A stretch of DNA of 64,000 nucleotides from Pseudomonas sp. URMO17WK12:I2 (lineage in GTDB: Bacteria > Pseudomonadota > Gammaproteobacteria > Pseudomonadales > Pseudomonadaceae): contig NZ_QKYW01000001.1 in NCBI RefSeq assembly GCF_003253735.1, positions 1,054,001 to 1,118,000 on the forward strand, written 5' to 3'. Of this stretch, positions 1 to 9,530 are shown piece after piece. Made by a program: the position numbers and the translations under genes. The first letter of the stretch is position 1, and each line of letters opens with the position of its first letter. The notes below the pieces were generated by a model that was not told the DNA's origin, made no database searches, and saw nothing but the letters and a program-made list of their open reading frames with translations.

Positions 1-1
1 G

Positions 2-745
2 CAGAAGATCCCGGACGGCGACCTGATGGGTTTCGATGCCAGCAAGGTCGAAGCCGAGCGCCCGGAAGTGCGCGAGCCGCAGAAGCCGCGCCAACCGCGC
101 GGTGCCAAGCCAGAAGGTGAGCGCCAGAACGGTGGCCGCCGTGACAAAGGCAAGGATGGCGGCCGAGCGAAAACCCAGCCACAGGCCAAAGCCAAACCTG
201 CTCGCGGCCAACAGCCGCGCAGCCAGGCACGCCCAGCACCTGCAGCAGGCGCCCCGGCCCTGCCGCCGGATCGCGCACCGGACGAGTTCCGCGATGACGA
301 AATCGACAACTTCGGTAACCGCGCTGATTACGTGCCGACCCAAGAGAAGCCGCAAGGCCGTGGCCGTCGTCCAGGCGCCGGGCAGAATGCCGGCGCGGCA
401 GGCCAGGCACCACGTGGCCAGGGCAAGGGCCCACGTACCGGCGGTGGTGCAGGTGCCAATGGCGGCGGCAAACGTCAGGGCCAGGGTCAAGGCGGTGGTC
501 GTAACCGCGGCGGCGACAACCGTGGCCGTGGTGCGCGTGACAATGTCACCACATCGCTGAATCGCGATGAGCTGCCACGCCGTGAAGGCCCGCGTCGGGA
601 TACGCCCGAGAAGCAGCCGATCATCATGCACAAGGCTTCGCGCAGTGATCGCCTGCCGACCGCCGAACAGCTCGATCAGCTGCCAAGCAGCCGCCCACGT
701 GGCGAGAAGCCCGCTCTGCTGACGCGCAACCGCGACAGCGAGTGA
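2..745 (+). CDS. rhlE: ATP-dependent RNA helicase RhlE, C-terminal part (5' end outside window)
   Basis: The reading frame is open from the window edge and 247 residues are visible. They begin just after the helicase core, at QKIPDGDLMGFDASKVEAER, a junction I recognise from Pseudomonas RhlE proteins. What follows is a basic, glycine- and arginine-rich low-complexity tail (many RG/GG steps around residues 110-185 of the visible part), which in DEAD-box helicases binds RNA non-specifically. The DEAD motif and ATPase core lie upstream and cannot be checked here. RhlE unwinds structured RNA in RNA decay and ribosome maturation. The assignment rests on the junction sequence and on the neighbouring yceI and cytochrome b561 genes. 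Confidence 0.8.
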   Translation, partial: QKIPDGDLMGFDASKVEAERPEVREPQKPRQPRGAKPEGERQNGGRRDKGKDGGRAKTQPQAKAKPARGQQPRSQARPAPAAGAPALPPDRAPDEFRDDEIDNFGNRADYVPTQEKPQGRGRRPGAGQNAGAAGQAPRGQGKGPRTGGGAGANGGGKRQGQGQGGGRNRGGDNRGRGARDNVTTSLNRDELPRREGPRRDTPEKQPIIMHKASRSDRLPTAEQLDQLPSSRPRGEKPALLTRNRDSE

Positions 746-792
746 TGGCTGATTGAACTCCCCAGGCCTGCGGCCCGGGGGTTCAACCGCTC

Positions 793-825
793 AAAAAAAA
801 CGCCGGCTCAGAGCCGGCGTTTTTG
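793..825. terminator. Bidirectional intrinsic terminator between rhlE and the yceI gene
   Basis: A perfect inverted repeat (CGCCGGCTC, one base, GAGCCGGCG) is flanked by eight A on the left and five T on the right, so it can end transcription from both convergent genes. A second GC-rich hairpin without a T tract lies just upstream at about 755-782. Confidence 0.9.
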
Positions 826-840
826 TTTCTAGCGTCAGGC

Positions 841-1419
841 TTACTTGCGCACGCCTTCCACCGAGATGATCAGCTCGACTTCTTGCGAAGCCGGGCCCAG
901 ATCCTTCTCGATGTTGAAGTCTTTCAGTTTCAGCTTGGTGCTGCCCTCGAAACCGGCGCGATAGCCGCCCCATGGGTCGTCGCCCTGGCCAATGAACTTG
1001 GCAGCGATCACCACCGGCTTGGTTACGCCGTTGAGGGTCAGGTCGCCCGTGATGTCGGCGCTGTCCTTGCCGGTCGACTTGACCGAGGTGGACTTGAAGG
1101 TCGCCGTCGGGTTCTTGCTGACGTTGAGGAAGTCGGCACTGCGGATGTGCTTGTCGCGCTCGGCGTGATTGGTGTCGACGCTTTCGGTCTTCAGGGTCAC
1201 GTTGACCTTGCTGGCTTCCGGGTTCTTCTCGTCGAAGGTGAAGGAGCCGTCGAAATCCTTGAAGGTGCCGTACAGCCAGCTGTAGCCCAGGTGGCTGATC
1301 TTGAAATTGACGAAGGCGTGCTGGCCTTGTTTGTCGATAGCGTAGTCAGCAGCCATTGCCTGGCCTGCGCTCAGCAGGGCGGTGCCCAGAGCCAGTGCAG
1401 CGAAAGTCTTCTTCAACAT
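841..1419 (-). CDS. YceI family periplasmic lipocalin-like protein
   Basis: A protein of 192 residues. It starts at the ATG whose complement is 1417-1419, preceded by AAGGAGTT; a longer frame exists upstream but would bury the signal peptide. Residues 1-22 ([23 protein letters not shown]) form a typical Sec signal peptide ending in AMA. The mature part carries family hallmarks: an N-terminal [20 protein letters not shown], then [12 protein letters not shown], and a C-terminal [13 protein letters not shown]. YceI proteins are eight-stranded barrels that bind isoprenoid or amphiphilic lipids in the periplasm. In P. aeruginosa the homologue has also been reported as a secreted small protease (PasP), a function I cannot judge from sequence. 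It is downstream of, and probably cotranscribed with, the cytochrome b561 gene (63 bp gap), a pairing common in proteobacteria. Confidence 0.88.
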   Translation of the reverse strand: MLKKTFAALALGTALLSAGQAMAADYAIDKQGQHAFVNFKISHLGYSWLYGTFKDFDGSFTFDEKNPEASKVNVTLKTESVDTNHAERDKHIRSADFLNVSKNPTATFKSTSVKSTGKDSADITGDLTLNGVTKPVVIAAKFIGQGDDPWGGYRAGFEGSTKLKLKDFNIEKDLGPASQEVELIISVEGVRK

Positions 1420-1482
1420 AACAACTCCTTGTGAAACGAAAGGAACGGCATCGCGCAGCAATGCCGAAGAAACAGCAGAGAA

Positions 1483-2028
1483 TCAGCGCCCGAAGATACG
1501 CAGCAGCGTGCGATCACGGTCGATAAAGTGGTGCTTCAACGCAGCCAGGCCATGCAGGACCGCAAAGATCACGATAGCCCAGGCCAGGTATTCATGGATC
1601 AGACCGGCCACATCGCCCTGATTGGGAATGCTGGTCACGCTTGCCGGCACCTCGAACCAACCGAACACGCTGATACCACGGCCATCGGCGGTGGAAATCA
1701 GGTAGCCGGAGGTCATCAGCACGAACAGCCCCAGGTACAGGAAGCCATGCCCTGCCTTGCTGGCCAGCCGCGTCAGGCGGCCGTGCTCGGCCAGCGCCGG
1801 CGGCGGCGGGCTGGCCAGGCGCCACAGCAGGCGCGCCAGCATGACGATGAACAGCAGGATGCCGATGCTCTTGTGGATGTTCGGCGCCGTCTGATACCAG
1901 CCGCTGTAATAGCTCAGCCCGACCATCCAGAAGCCCAGGGCGAACAACCCGAACACCGCAATGGCCACCAGCCAGTGCAGGGAAACGCTGATCAGACCGT
2001 AACGAAAGGTAGTATTACGCCACTGCAT
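1483..2028 (-). CDS. Cytochrome b561 family membrane protein
   Basis: A protein of 181 residues with four hydrophobic segments (about 13-35, 51-68, 94-113 and 145-163), as in bacterial CybB-type cytochromes b561. Histidines suited to ligate two b haems sit in or next to the membrane segments: SLHWLVA near residue 18, NIHKSIG near 52, GHGFLY near 94, and HEYLAW and LHGLAALKHH near the C-terminus. The family moves electrons from quinol or superoxide to periplasmic partners at the inner membrane. The gene precedes the YceI gene on the same strand and probably heads a two-gene operon. The cognate electron partner is not evident. Confidence 0.88.
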   Translation of the reverse strand: MQWRNTTFRYGLISVSLHWLVAIAVFGLFALGFWMVGLSYYSGWYQTAPNIHKSIGILLFIVMLARLLWRLASPPPPALAEHGRLTRLASKAGHGFLYLGLFVLMTSGYLISTADGRGISVFGWFEVPASVTSIPNQGDVAGLIHEYLAWAIVIFAVLHGLAALKHHFIDRDRTLLRIFGR

Positions 2029-2789
2029 GGTAAGAATCCGCGCATTAAGGATTGAGCAAGCCTAGCGGCAAATGGATCGATTTAAAGCGGAAAGTTTCGT
2101 TATCAACAATCGAGAGATGCGATATCAACCTCGCCCGCGCCATGAAGAATAGTGTCAATTGCCGCACTTATAACAGAAGCGCCCGGCAGCGATACCGTTG
2201 CAGCCCCTTGGTTGCCATCGAGTACGTGGCATTTCTCAAGCCCAACATGAGCAAAAAAGCGCCATTTACCTTACGCGCAGCCGGAAGACCATCTACTCGC
2301 TGTACATCATGTGTCCTCGCCCAGGCTTGAGCCGGCTTGGCTCCCGCTGACCACCTTGCAATTCCAGCCACCGCAGCGCCTGCGAAAGGCCACGACATAA
2401 CTCGCCTAGACAGACGTTATGCGCGTTTGCGAATGCGTGCCCATGGCTACCAAACGAGCCACACGGCAGGAACAGCAGAGCGGTGAAGGTTCGAACTACG
2501 GCCCCGCGAGCATCGCGGTGGCAAACAAGCGCGAATCACTCGCCCACCGCCAACAAGCCTCATCTCACTGATGCACAAGGGTTTTCCCCATCAGGGCTTG
2601 GCAGGTGAAACCTGTTACGTACCGTAAATTAACCGTTATCCAACTTATCTCGGCTATGGCGCCGTGGGCAGAATTCCTCCAGCCCGCTGAAACAAGCCGT
2701 ACGAGCGGGCCTGCAAGGAGAGAAATAGCAAGCGAGGCAATCCATGGCCTCAAAACAATAACAAGACAAGAAATGGCGAGGTATTAACT
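2029..2789. other. Gene-free stretch upstream of the fatty-acid hydroxylase gene
   Basis: About 760 bases without a convincing gene. The short open frames here (longest about 92 residues, 2052-2330) have no recognisable protein features. Parts of the stretch (2080-2260 and 2610-2790) are visibly AT-richer than the surroundings. It holds a 5-3-5 palindrome at 2615-2627 and probably the promoter of the gene starting at 2790. I see no RNA gene or insertion sequence in it. Confidence 0.6.
2615..2627. promoter_or_regulatory. Short palindrome TTACG-TAC-CGTAA, possible operator
   Basis: A perfect inverted repeat of 5-bp arms with a 3-bp spacer, followed by an AT-rich run (AAATTAACCGTTATCC), about 165 bp ahead of the fatty-acid hydroxylase start. 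Shape and position would suit a dimeric repressor site, but a 5-bp arm can occur by chance and no regulator can be assigned. Confidence 0.2.
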
Positions 2790-3770
2790 ATGACGATGTC
2801 CAGCATCTGGGAATCAATGGTCGCCTTCTATGAGCCGACGCTAGAAATAATGAGCTTATGGACCCTGGGACTTCCTCTTTTCGTGACAGTCATCGCGGTG
2901 ATGTTCATCCTCTCGCAGAAGTGGCAGGGCCCCCTGACCATACGCGCCCTGACCAACGCCGCCTTCCCCAAAGAGCAGTACGCCCACGCCTCGTCTCGCG
3001 TGGATATGTGGAACGGCATCATCCTGCTTATGCTCGGCTTTCCTCTGGTAGGCGTTATCGCCATCAACGGGATCGCCATTGCTGACAACGTAGGGGCCTA
3101 TTTCAATGCCGAGCTGGGCGCCCGAGACCCTGTGATCACCTCCACCTGGCTGCTCGTTTCCGTGCAATTTCTGGTGTACTTCCTCAGTGTCGATTTCGTG
3201 GGGTATTGGGTGCATCGCTGGTGTCATACCAATGCCCACCTATGGCATCTGCACAAACCTCACCATACCGCCGAAACACTGACGCCCTGGACGCTGTTCC
3301 GCCAGCACCCAATCGAGTTCTTCGGCCTGAATATCATCCCGGCGGTTATCGGCGGGGCCTTCACCGGTGCGGTGCTCTATGCGACGGGAAGCCAGGTGCA
3401 TCCCGGCATGGTGGCGGCCGTTGCCACGGCGGCCTATATCGCCTTCTTCGTTATCGACGTGTTCTCCCACGTCCATATGCCGATCTCCTATGGCTGGCTG
3501 AACAGGATCGTGCTGGCGCCGGTGATGCACAACCTTCACCACAGCATGGAGCCCCACCACTGGGACAAGAACAACGCTGTCATCCTGACGCTCTGGGACT
3601 GGATGTTCGGCACCCTGTACCTGCCCAAGAAGGGCGAAACCTGGCGCTGGGGTTGCAACGAAGAAGAATACGGGCCGAACAACCCGCACAAGACCCTGAA
3701 AGGATTCTACTTCGACCCATTCGTCACGCTCTGGCGGCACCTGAAGGAAGGCAAGAGCCCCAATCCATGA
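2790..3770 (+). CDS. Membrane fatty-acid hydroxylase / sterol desaturase family protein
   Basis: A protein of 326 residues with hydrophobic segments near 25-42, 73-95, 117-140, 175-200 and 205-226. The histidine clusters that bind the di-iron centre of this superfamily are all present: HRWCH (142-146), HLHKPHH (153-159), HVH (227-229) and HNLHH with HH (247-257). The family inserts oxygen or a double bond into lipid, sterol or carotenoid chains using O2 at the membrane. The exact substrate cannot be read from sequence. The start is the first ATG of ATGACGATG; the ribosome site is weak. The gene sits alone after a gene-poor stretch, with a nitroreductase gene 211 bp downstream on the same strand that could supply reductant, which is inference only. 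Confidence 0.82.
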   Translation: MTMSSIWESMVAFYEPTLEIMSLWTLGLPLFVTVIAVMFILSQKWQGPLTIRALTNAAFPKEQYAHASSRVDMWNGIILLMLGFPLVGVIAINGIAIADNVGAYFNAELGARDPVITSTWLLVSVQFLVYFLSVDFVGYWVHRWCHTNAHLWHLHKPHHTAETLTPWTLFRQHPIEFFGLNIIPAVIGGAFTGAVLYATGSQVHPGMVAAVATAAYIAFFVIDVFSHVHMPISYGWLNRIVLAPVMHNLHHSMEPHHWDKNNAVILTLWDWMFGTLYLPKKGETWRWGCNEEEYGPNNPHKTLKGFYFDPFVTLWRHLKEGKSPNP

Positions 3771-3981
3771 AGGGCTCGCGCACCTGAAGGAACGCCGGCA
3801 GCCCAACGAGAACAGGGCGAAGAGAGGCGCGTGAGCGACCTCTCCGAGCCTGTTCTCAGTGCGACGAGTCGGCCGCTGCCCCACCAACCAGAACCCCGGC
3901 GAGTCGTCAGCGCAACGACGGCAATCCGCGGCCAAGCCACGCCGGACAACGGCTGATCAGACTCCAATGAAGGACATCGAC

Positions 3982-4614
3982 ATGGCATTGAAAGACCAAC
4001 TGCATTGGCGCTACGCCACAAAGAGTTACAACGGCCACAAGGTGGAGCAAGACAAGATCGACTCGATCCTGGAAGCCATACGCCTGGCCCCCAGCAGTTC
4101 TGGGCTGCAGCCTTTCAAGGTATGGGTGATCAGCAACGATGAACTGAAAGCGCAGTTGCAGCCGATCTGCGCCAATCAGCAACAGATCAGCCAATCCTCT
4201 CACCTGTTGGTTTTCGCTGCCTGGGACGAGTACACGCCCGCACGGGTCAACGATTTCTTTGCCTACAGCAACGGCATACGCAATCTGCCGGCGAGCGTTA
4301 CCGACGACTATCGGCTATCGCTGCTCGATTCGTTCGCCAGCATGAGCAGGGAGCAGCAGTATTCCCATGCGGCCAGACAGTGCTACATCGCCTTGGCATT
4401 CGGCCTGCTGGCAGCTGCCGAGCTGCACGTGGATGCCACGCCCATGGAGGGGTTCGACAACCAGGCGGTCGATGCACTCCTGGGCCTTCCCGAACAGGGC
4501 TTGGGCAGTTGCGTGGTGTTGGCCCTGGGCTATCGGGATAGCGAAAGCGATTGGCTGGTAAGACTCGAAAAGGTTCGACGCGCCAGGCAGCATCTGTTCG
4601 TGGACATCGAATAG
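3982..4614 (+). CDS. Nitroreductase family NAD(P)H-dependent FMN oxidoreductase (NfsB-like)
   Basis: A protein of 210 residues, close to the 217 of E. coli NfsB. The start chosen is the ATG at 3982, with AAGGA about nine bases upstream; an open frame continues back to 3859 without family similarity. Family features in order: LHWRYATKSYNGHKV near the N-terminus (FMN phosphate contact), LAPSSSGLQPFKVWVI around 36-51, the PMEGFD motif around 155, and GLGSCVVLALGYRD near the C-terminus. These enzymes reduce nitroaromatics, quinones or flavins by two-electron steps in the cytoplasm. The physiological substrate is unknown. The gene belongs to the variable segment between the cytochrome b561 gene and bioA. 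Confidence 0.85.
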   Translation: MALKDQLHWRYATKSYNGHKVEQDKIDSILEAIRLAPSSSGLQPFKVWVISNDELKAQLQPICANQQQISQSSHLLVFAAWDEYTPARVNDFFAYSNGIRNLPASVTDDYRLSLLDSFASMSREQQYSHAARQCYIALAFGLLAAAELHVDATPMEGFDNQAVDALLGLPEQGLGSCVVLALGYRDSESDWLVRLEKVRRARQHLFVDIE

Positions 4615-4690
4615 GCTGCGGCTGCATCCGAGCGGCTGAACCGCTGGATGGGCTGCCTCATCGGCGCCGCGAGGGCTGATAGCCACGCGG

Positions 4691-5983
4691 CTATCGAGCA
4701 GCCTCGCGGGGCTCCGGCACGGCCTCGCGGCTGGAAGATCGCGCCTCTTTGCCACGCCACATCTGCTCGATATCAAGCCCGCGGGCGATCAGCAACTTCC
4801 CCGACACATTCGAGGGGCCAAATGTGCGCACCTCATACAGCGCTTCGAAGGCCTCGCTGTCACCCAGACGGGCCTCCAGGCGGGCCAGTTCGGCAGTATC
4901 CGACGCGATGTGCCCGGCCTCGACGAGCGCGGGATCCATCACCCCCGCAACCACGACGATGTGATTGCCTGCGGGGCCCGGAAAGCGGGCCAGGTATGCA
5001 TAATCACGGCGCATGATTCCCACCGAGGATGGCTCGTCCCAATCGGCCTGGTAGCGTTCCCCGCTGGCCTTGTCGACAAGCGTATCGCCGCTCGCCGAGA
5101 GCGAGAAGCCGGAAATATCGAAGAACGGCTCCTGCAAATCGCCAAGGGTGTCGAGCAACCCGACGTAAACGATATCGTGGTTGCTCAGCATTTCATTGGT
5201 GAACCGTGATGTCGTCACGTCCTTGATCAAGCCGGCATTGCCAGGCCTGGTCATGGCCACGATCGGCGCCACCGCCCCCAGGGCCGGTGCCAGCCCATTG
5301 GGCAAGTGATAGGCGTTCATGTCGACATACCGTTGGCCCTCGGGCACCCGCTGCTTGAACTGATTGAGCGCTTCACCGGAGGCGATGCGGGCATCGGCAA
5401 TCATGCGCATTACAGCGCCGTCGGCCCCCCGCTCGCCAAACACGTAAAAATCACCAGCAACCATCAATACCGGCGCAGAGCTTTCTGTCAGGCCGCGCCA
5501 CAAAATGCTTTCGGTACGAGGGTCATCGGGCGATTTTTCCATCAACCAAAACCAGCCTCCCACATTGAGCACGAGCAAAAACGCTGCGCCCGCTATATAC
5601 CGCCAACCGGACAACCTTGGCCGTGGGTTATCGGGTTGCCCATCGGTCTGCTCAGCAACAACCACGACCAGACGATATTCGCCGCGAAGCAGGACGAGCC
5701 GCTCCCCCCGCTCATCTGCCGGCGCCGCCTCCAGCTTCTTTCGCAGCCGATGGACATGCACGCGAACCGTTGCATCGACCGCAAGATCCGCGTCGCTGGT
5801 GCGACCAAACACGACGCGGGCAATCTCGATCTCCTTGGTGGCGGTCGCCGTCAGTGATCGCTCGAGGAGAAACTCGAAAAGCCGGATCATCCGTCGCGAT
5901 TTACCGAGCAGCCCACTTTTTATAATTCGTTGTGCGTGGGCGGCGAGCCGCTGTTCCTCGCCCACGTCCTGCAATTCATCCAT
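4691..5983 (-). CDS. Membrane-anchored winged-helix (ToxR/CadC-like) transcriptional regulator
   Basis: A protein of 430 residues in three parts. Residues about 15-108 resemble an OmpR-type winged helix (a helical start, then ATKEIEIARVVFGR and VDATVRVHVHRLRKKLE, then a LLRGEYRLVVV wing). A hydrophilic linker follows, then one transmembrane helix (128-148, YIAGAAFLLVLNVGGWFWLM). The remaining roughly 280 residues should lie in the periplasm and match no domain I recognise; they include VLMVAGDFYVFGERGADG near the membrane. The plan is that of one-component regulators that sense outside the cytoplasm and bind DNA inside. The target is unknown. It is transcribed toward the nitroreductase gene (convergent, 76 bp apart). 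Confidence 0.65.
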   Translation of the reverse strand: MDELQDVGEEQRLAAHAQRIIKSGLLGKSRRMIRLFEFLLERSLTATATKEIEIARVVFGRTSDADLAVDATVRVHVHRLRKKLEAAPADERGERLVLLRGEYRLVVVVAEQTDGQPDNPRPRLSGWRYIAGAAFLLVLNVGGWFWLMEKSPDDPRTESILWRGLTESSAPVLMVAGDFYVFGERGADGAVMRMIADARIASGEALNQFKQRVPEGQRYVDMNAYHLPNGLAPALGAVAPIVAMTRPGNAGLIKDVTTSRFTNEMLSNHDIVYVGLLDTLGDLQEPFFDISGFSLSASGDTLVDKASGERYQADWDEPSSVGIMRRDYAYLARFPGPAGNHIVVVAGVMDPALVEAGHIASDTAELARLEARLGDSEAFEALYEVRTFGPSNVSGKLLIARGLDIEQMWRGKEARSSSREAVPEPREAAR

Positions 5984-6416
5984 TTCACGCCTCTGCTGCT
6001 CGTGACGGCATTGAAGATACGGTCAATGGCCTGCTGCTCGAATGGCACTCGCCGGGAGCGCTGCCTAGCCATGACGACCTGGCGCCGGGCATCCAACCCG
6101 AGGAATCTGCTTGTCCCGCGGTTCAGGGTCAGCCCAAGCATAGGCGGCAGGCCACTCAAGCCTTTATCCCAAATTGGCACATGGCCGTGTTGCCGCGAGA
6201 CGTCCCGGCCATTGGCCGACACAACGCGGGCCACGGCCGACGGCATCCATGGATCCGGCGGACACTCGTCGCGAGCGCATGCAGCGTCACTCGGGCCGTT
6301 CATCAGCGCGCGGTCCGCTCACGGCTTGCATGCGGCTGTGGTAAATGCACTGCACATGCCCGATGACGCATGACCTTCTGATAGGCTTGCCCGCTGGCAA
6401 TTGGGAGAGCGACTCG
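5984..6416. other. Divergent intergenic region between the membrane regulator and bioA
   Basis: About 430 bases. Open frames here (for example 5920-6303 on the minus strand) show no family resemblance and overlap the regulator's start. The region presumably carries the regulator promoter and the bioA promoter, but I cannot point to a clear -35/-10 pair or to a BirA-type operator. Confidence 0.5.
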
Positions 6417-7820
<1,404 letters not shown>

Positions 7821-7862
7821 AGGCCGCAGCAAGCCTCTGGTAACAGCAGGGCCGCCAGGTGC

Positions 7863-8028
7863 TTTAACAGGCCGTTGAAAAGCGTAGGCGAGGTAGCCAG
7901 TGCAAGGCAAAAAAAGGTGAAAAAGCGGAGTTTACGAGCTGTAAATGAGCATTTTGATTGGACTCGCATACGAGCCTGTTTTTAACGCAGCAATGGCAAC
8001 GCAGGTAGTTTTTCAACAGCCTGTTAAA
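7863..8028 (-). repeat. Interspersed repeat, copy 1 of 4 (inverted ends)
   Basis: Ends are TTTAACAGGCCGTTGAAAA and, reversed, TTTAACAGGCTGTTGAAAA (18 of 19 match). Read on the minus strand, the interior holds the shared core GCGTTAAAAACAGG, then GCTCATTTACAGCTCGTAAA, CTCCGC and a T run before GCCTTGCA. The same core occurs at 32669, 41405 and 46520. It lies between the codirectional genes bioA and rsmE. No coding capacity, so it would be a non-autonomous element. Confidence 0.8.
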
Positions 8029-8063
8029 CTTGGCGCTTCGACTTGCCGCCTGTAGCTGCCCTT

Positions 8064-8783
8064 ATGCGCCTTTCCCGTTTCTTTATCGATGCTCCCCTCT
8101 CTCTCGGCCAACACCAACTGCCCGAAGCCCAGGCCCACTACATCGGCCGGGTACTGCGTCATGCGGCGGGCGACGCGGTGCAGCTGTTCGATGGCAGCGG
8201 CCAGGAGTTCCTCGGCGAACTGATCGAAGTGGGCAAGAAGACCGTGCGCCTCGAGTTGCGCGAACAATTCGCCGGCCAGCCCGAGTCGCCGCTGCACATC
8301 CACCTGGGCCAGGGGCTGTCGCGCGGCGAGCGCATGGACTGGGCAATCCAGAAGGCCACCGAACTCGGCGCCCAGGTGATCAGCCCGATCATCGGTGCGC
8401 GCTGCGAGGTACGCCTGAAGGATGAGCGCACCGACAAGCGCATGGCCCACTGGCGCCAGGTGGCGATCAGCGCCTGCGAGCAATGCGGGCGCTCGGTGAT
8501 TCCGCTGATCCAGCCGCCCATCGCACTCGGCGACTGGCTGCAGCAAACCCAGGCGGACCTCAAGCTGGTGCTGCACCCGGTTGCCGAGCCACTGAGCAGC
8601 CATGCCAAACCGGCGACGCTGGCCTTTCTGATCGGTCCGGAAGGCGGCCTTACCGACGCCGAGGTGGAGCAGGCGAAGGGGGCCGGCTTCCATGCCGCAC
8701 GCTTGGGCCCGCGCGTACTGCGCACGGAGACCGCACCGGTTGCCGGCCTCGCGGTAGCCCAGCACCTATGGGGCGACTTCTAG
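8064..8783 (+). CDS. rsmE: 16S rRNA m3U1498 methyltransferase RsmE
   Basis: A protein of 239 residues (E. coli 243). It methylates N3 of uridine 1498 in 16S rRNA of the assembled 30S subunit using SAM. Visible features are the N-terminal PUA-like part (MRLSRFFIDAPL, then HYIGRVLRHAAGD) and the C-terminal SPOUT knot with FLIGPEGGLTDAEVEQAK and ARLGPRVLRTETAP, the trefoil-knot SAM site. The ATG at 8064 is preferred over an in-frame ATG at 8043 because the family begins with M-R-hydrophobic-x-RFF. It lies just after repeat copy 1. Confidence 0.95.
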   Translation: MRLSRFFIDAPLSLGQHQLPEAQAHYIGRVLRHAAGDAVQLFDGSGQEFLGELIEVGKKTVRLELREQFAGQPESPLHIHLGQGLSRGERMDWAIQKATELGAQVISPIIGARCEVRLKDERTDKRMAHWRQVAISACEQCGRSVIPLIQPPIALGDWLQQTQADLKLVLHPVAEPLSSHAKPATLAFLIGPEGGLTDAEVEQAKGAGFHAARLGPRVLRTETAPVAGLAVAQHLWGDF

Positions 8784-9047
8784 GGTGCCAAGCGAATTCG
8801 CCACGCTCGACGTCGTGGGCAACAGGCCGCGCACAGGGATGAAAAGATCATGGCCAATGGACCATCAGCAGCAGATGGCCACGGGCTGAGCAGAAGCGCG
8901 TCATGAAGGGCCGCCATCGGGCACCCAGATCACGCAGCCGCGCTATGACGTACTCGGGCGCTGCTGCCGCGGCGCAACTGAAACCTGGCGCAGCGCAATG
9001 CTGGTGTCACCTGCGGCGCTGATCACAGCGCATCGCGCCGATGCCGG

Positions 9048-9518
9048 TCAGATCAACTCGGCATCGGCAAGTAACTGCTCCAGCCCTTGCAGATCGGGAA
9101 TCCGCAGCACGGCGTCGTCCACCTTCACGGCAGCCAGCTCCAGAGTTGCCAGCGCAACATCTGCTCGCGGTAGATCCTCGGTCACTCGCAGGGAACGGGG
9201 AATGCCCTGGACCAGCAACGCGATGAACTTGACGTTGGCGCGGCCGCCCAGGGCATTGAGAATCGCGATGCGAGCGCCGTCGCCGGTCACGGCCTGGCCG
9301 CCACTGGCGGCTTCGAAACTGAGCAGTGGCAGGCTCAGATCGCGCCAGGCCACCTGGCCGAGGAACCAGGCCGGCATGCCAGTCATGGCCGGCGGCGCTC
9401 GGTAGGGAATCAGTTCGGCCACGGCCACGTTGGGCAGCAGCAGCGTGCGATCGGCCAACGGCACGACCAGACCGGTCAGGCTGCTGACGCTGTTCTGGGT
9501 AACGACGGCTTGGCTCAT
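9048..9518 (-). CDS. chpC: CheW-like chemotaxis adaptor ChpC
   Basis: A protein of 156 residues built as a single CheW domain: LTGLVVPLADRTLLLPNVAVAELIPY, WFLGQVAWRDLSLPLLSFEA and the closing VLRIPDLQGLEQLL region. It is the last gene of the pil-chp cluster, 12 bp after chpB. ChpC is the second CheW-type adaptor of the Pil-Chp system and is thought to couple further receptors to the kinase ChpA; PilI is the main adaptor. In P. aeruginosa the cluster continues with chpD and chpE. Here no such genes follow, only 264 bp to rsmE. Confidence 0.9.
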   Translation of the reverse strand: MSQAVVTQNSVSSLTGLVVPLADRTLLLPNVAVAELIPYRAPPAMTGMPAWFLGQVAWRDLSLPLLSFEAASGGQAVTGDGARIAILNALGGRANVKFIALLVQGIPRSLRVTEDLPRADVALATLELAAVKVDDAVLRIPDLQGLEQLLADAELI

Positions 9519-9530
9519 GAAAACATCCTG

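Noticed and set aside
2052..2330. 92-codon plus-strand frame in the gene-poor region.
   Set aside because: No family resemblance and no convincing ribosome site.
2318..2350. Possible degenerate REP element (AGCGGGAGCCAAGCCGGCTC on the minus strand).
   Set aside because: Too far from the REP consensus to separate from chance.
5920..6303. 127-codon minus-strand frame overlapping the start of the membrane regulator.
   Set aside because: No recognisable features, unusual composition, and it overlaps a better-supported gene.
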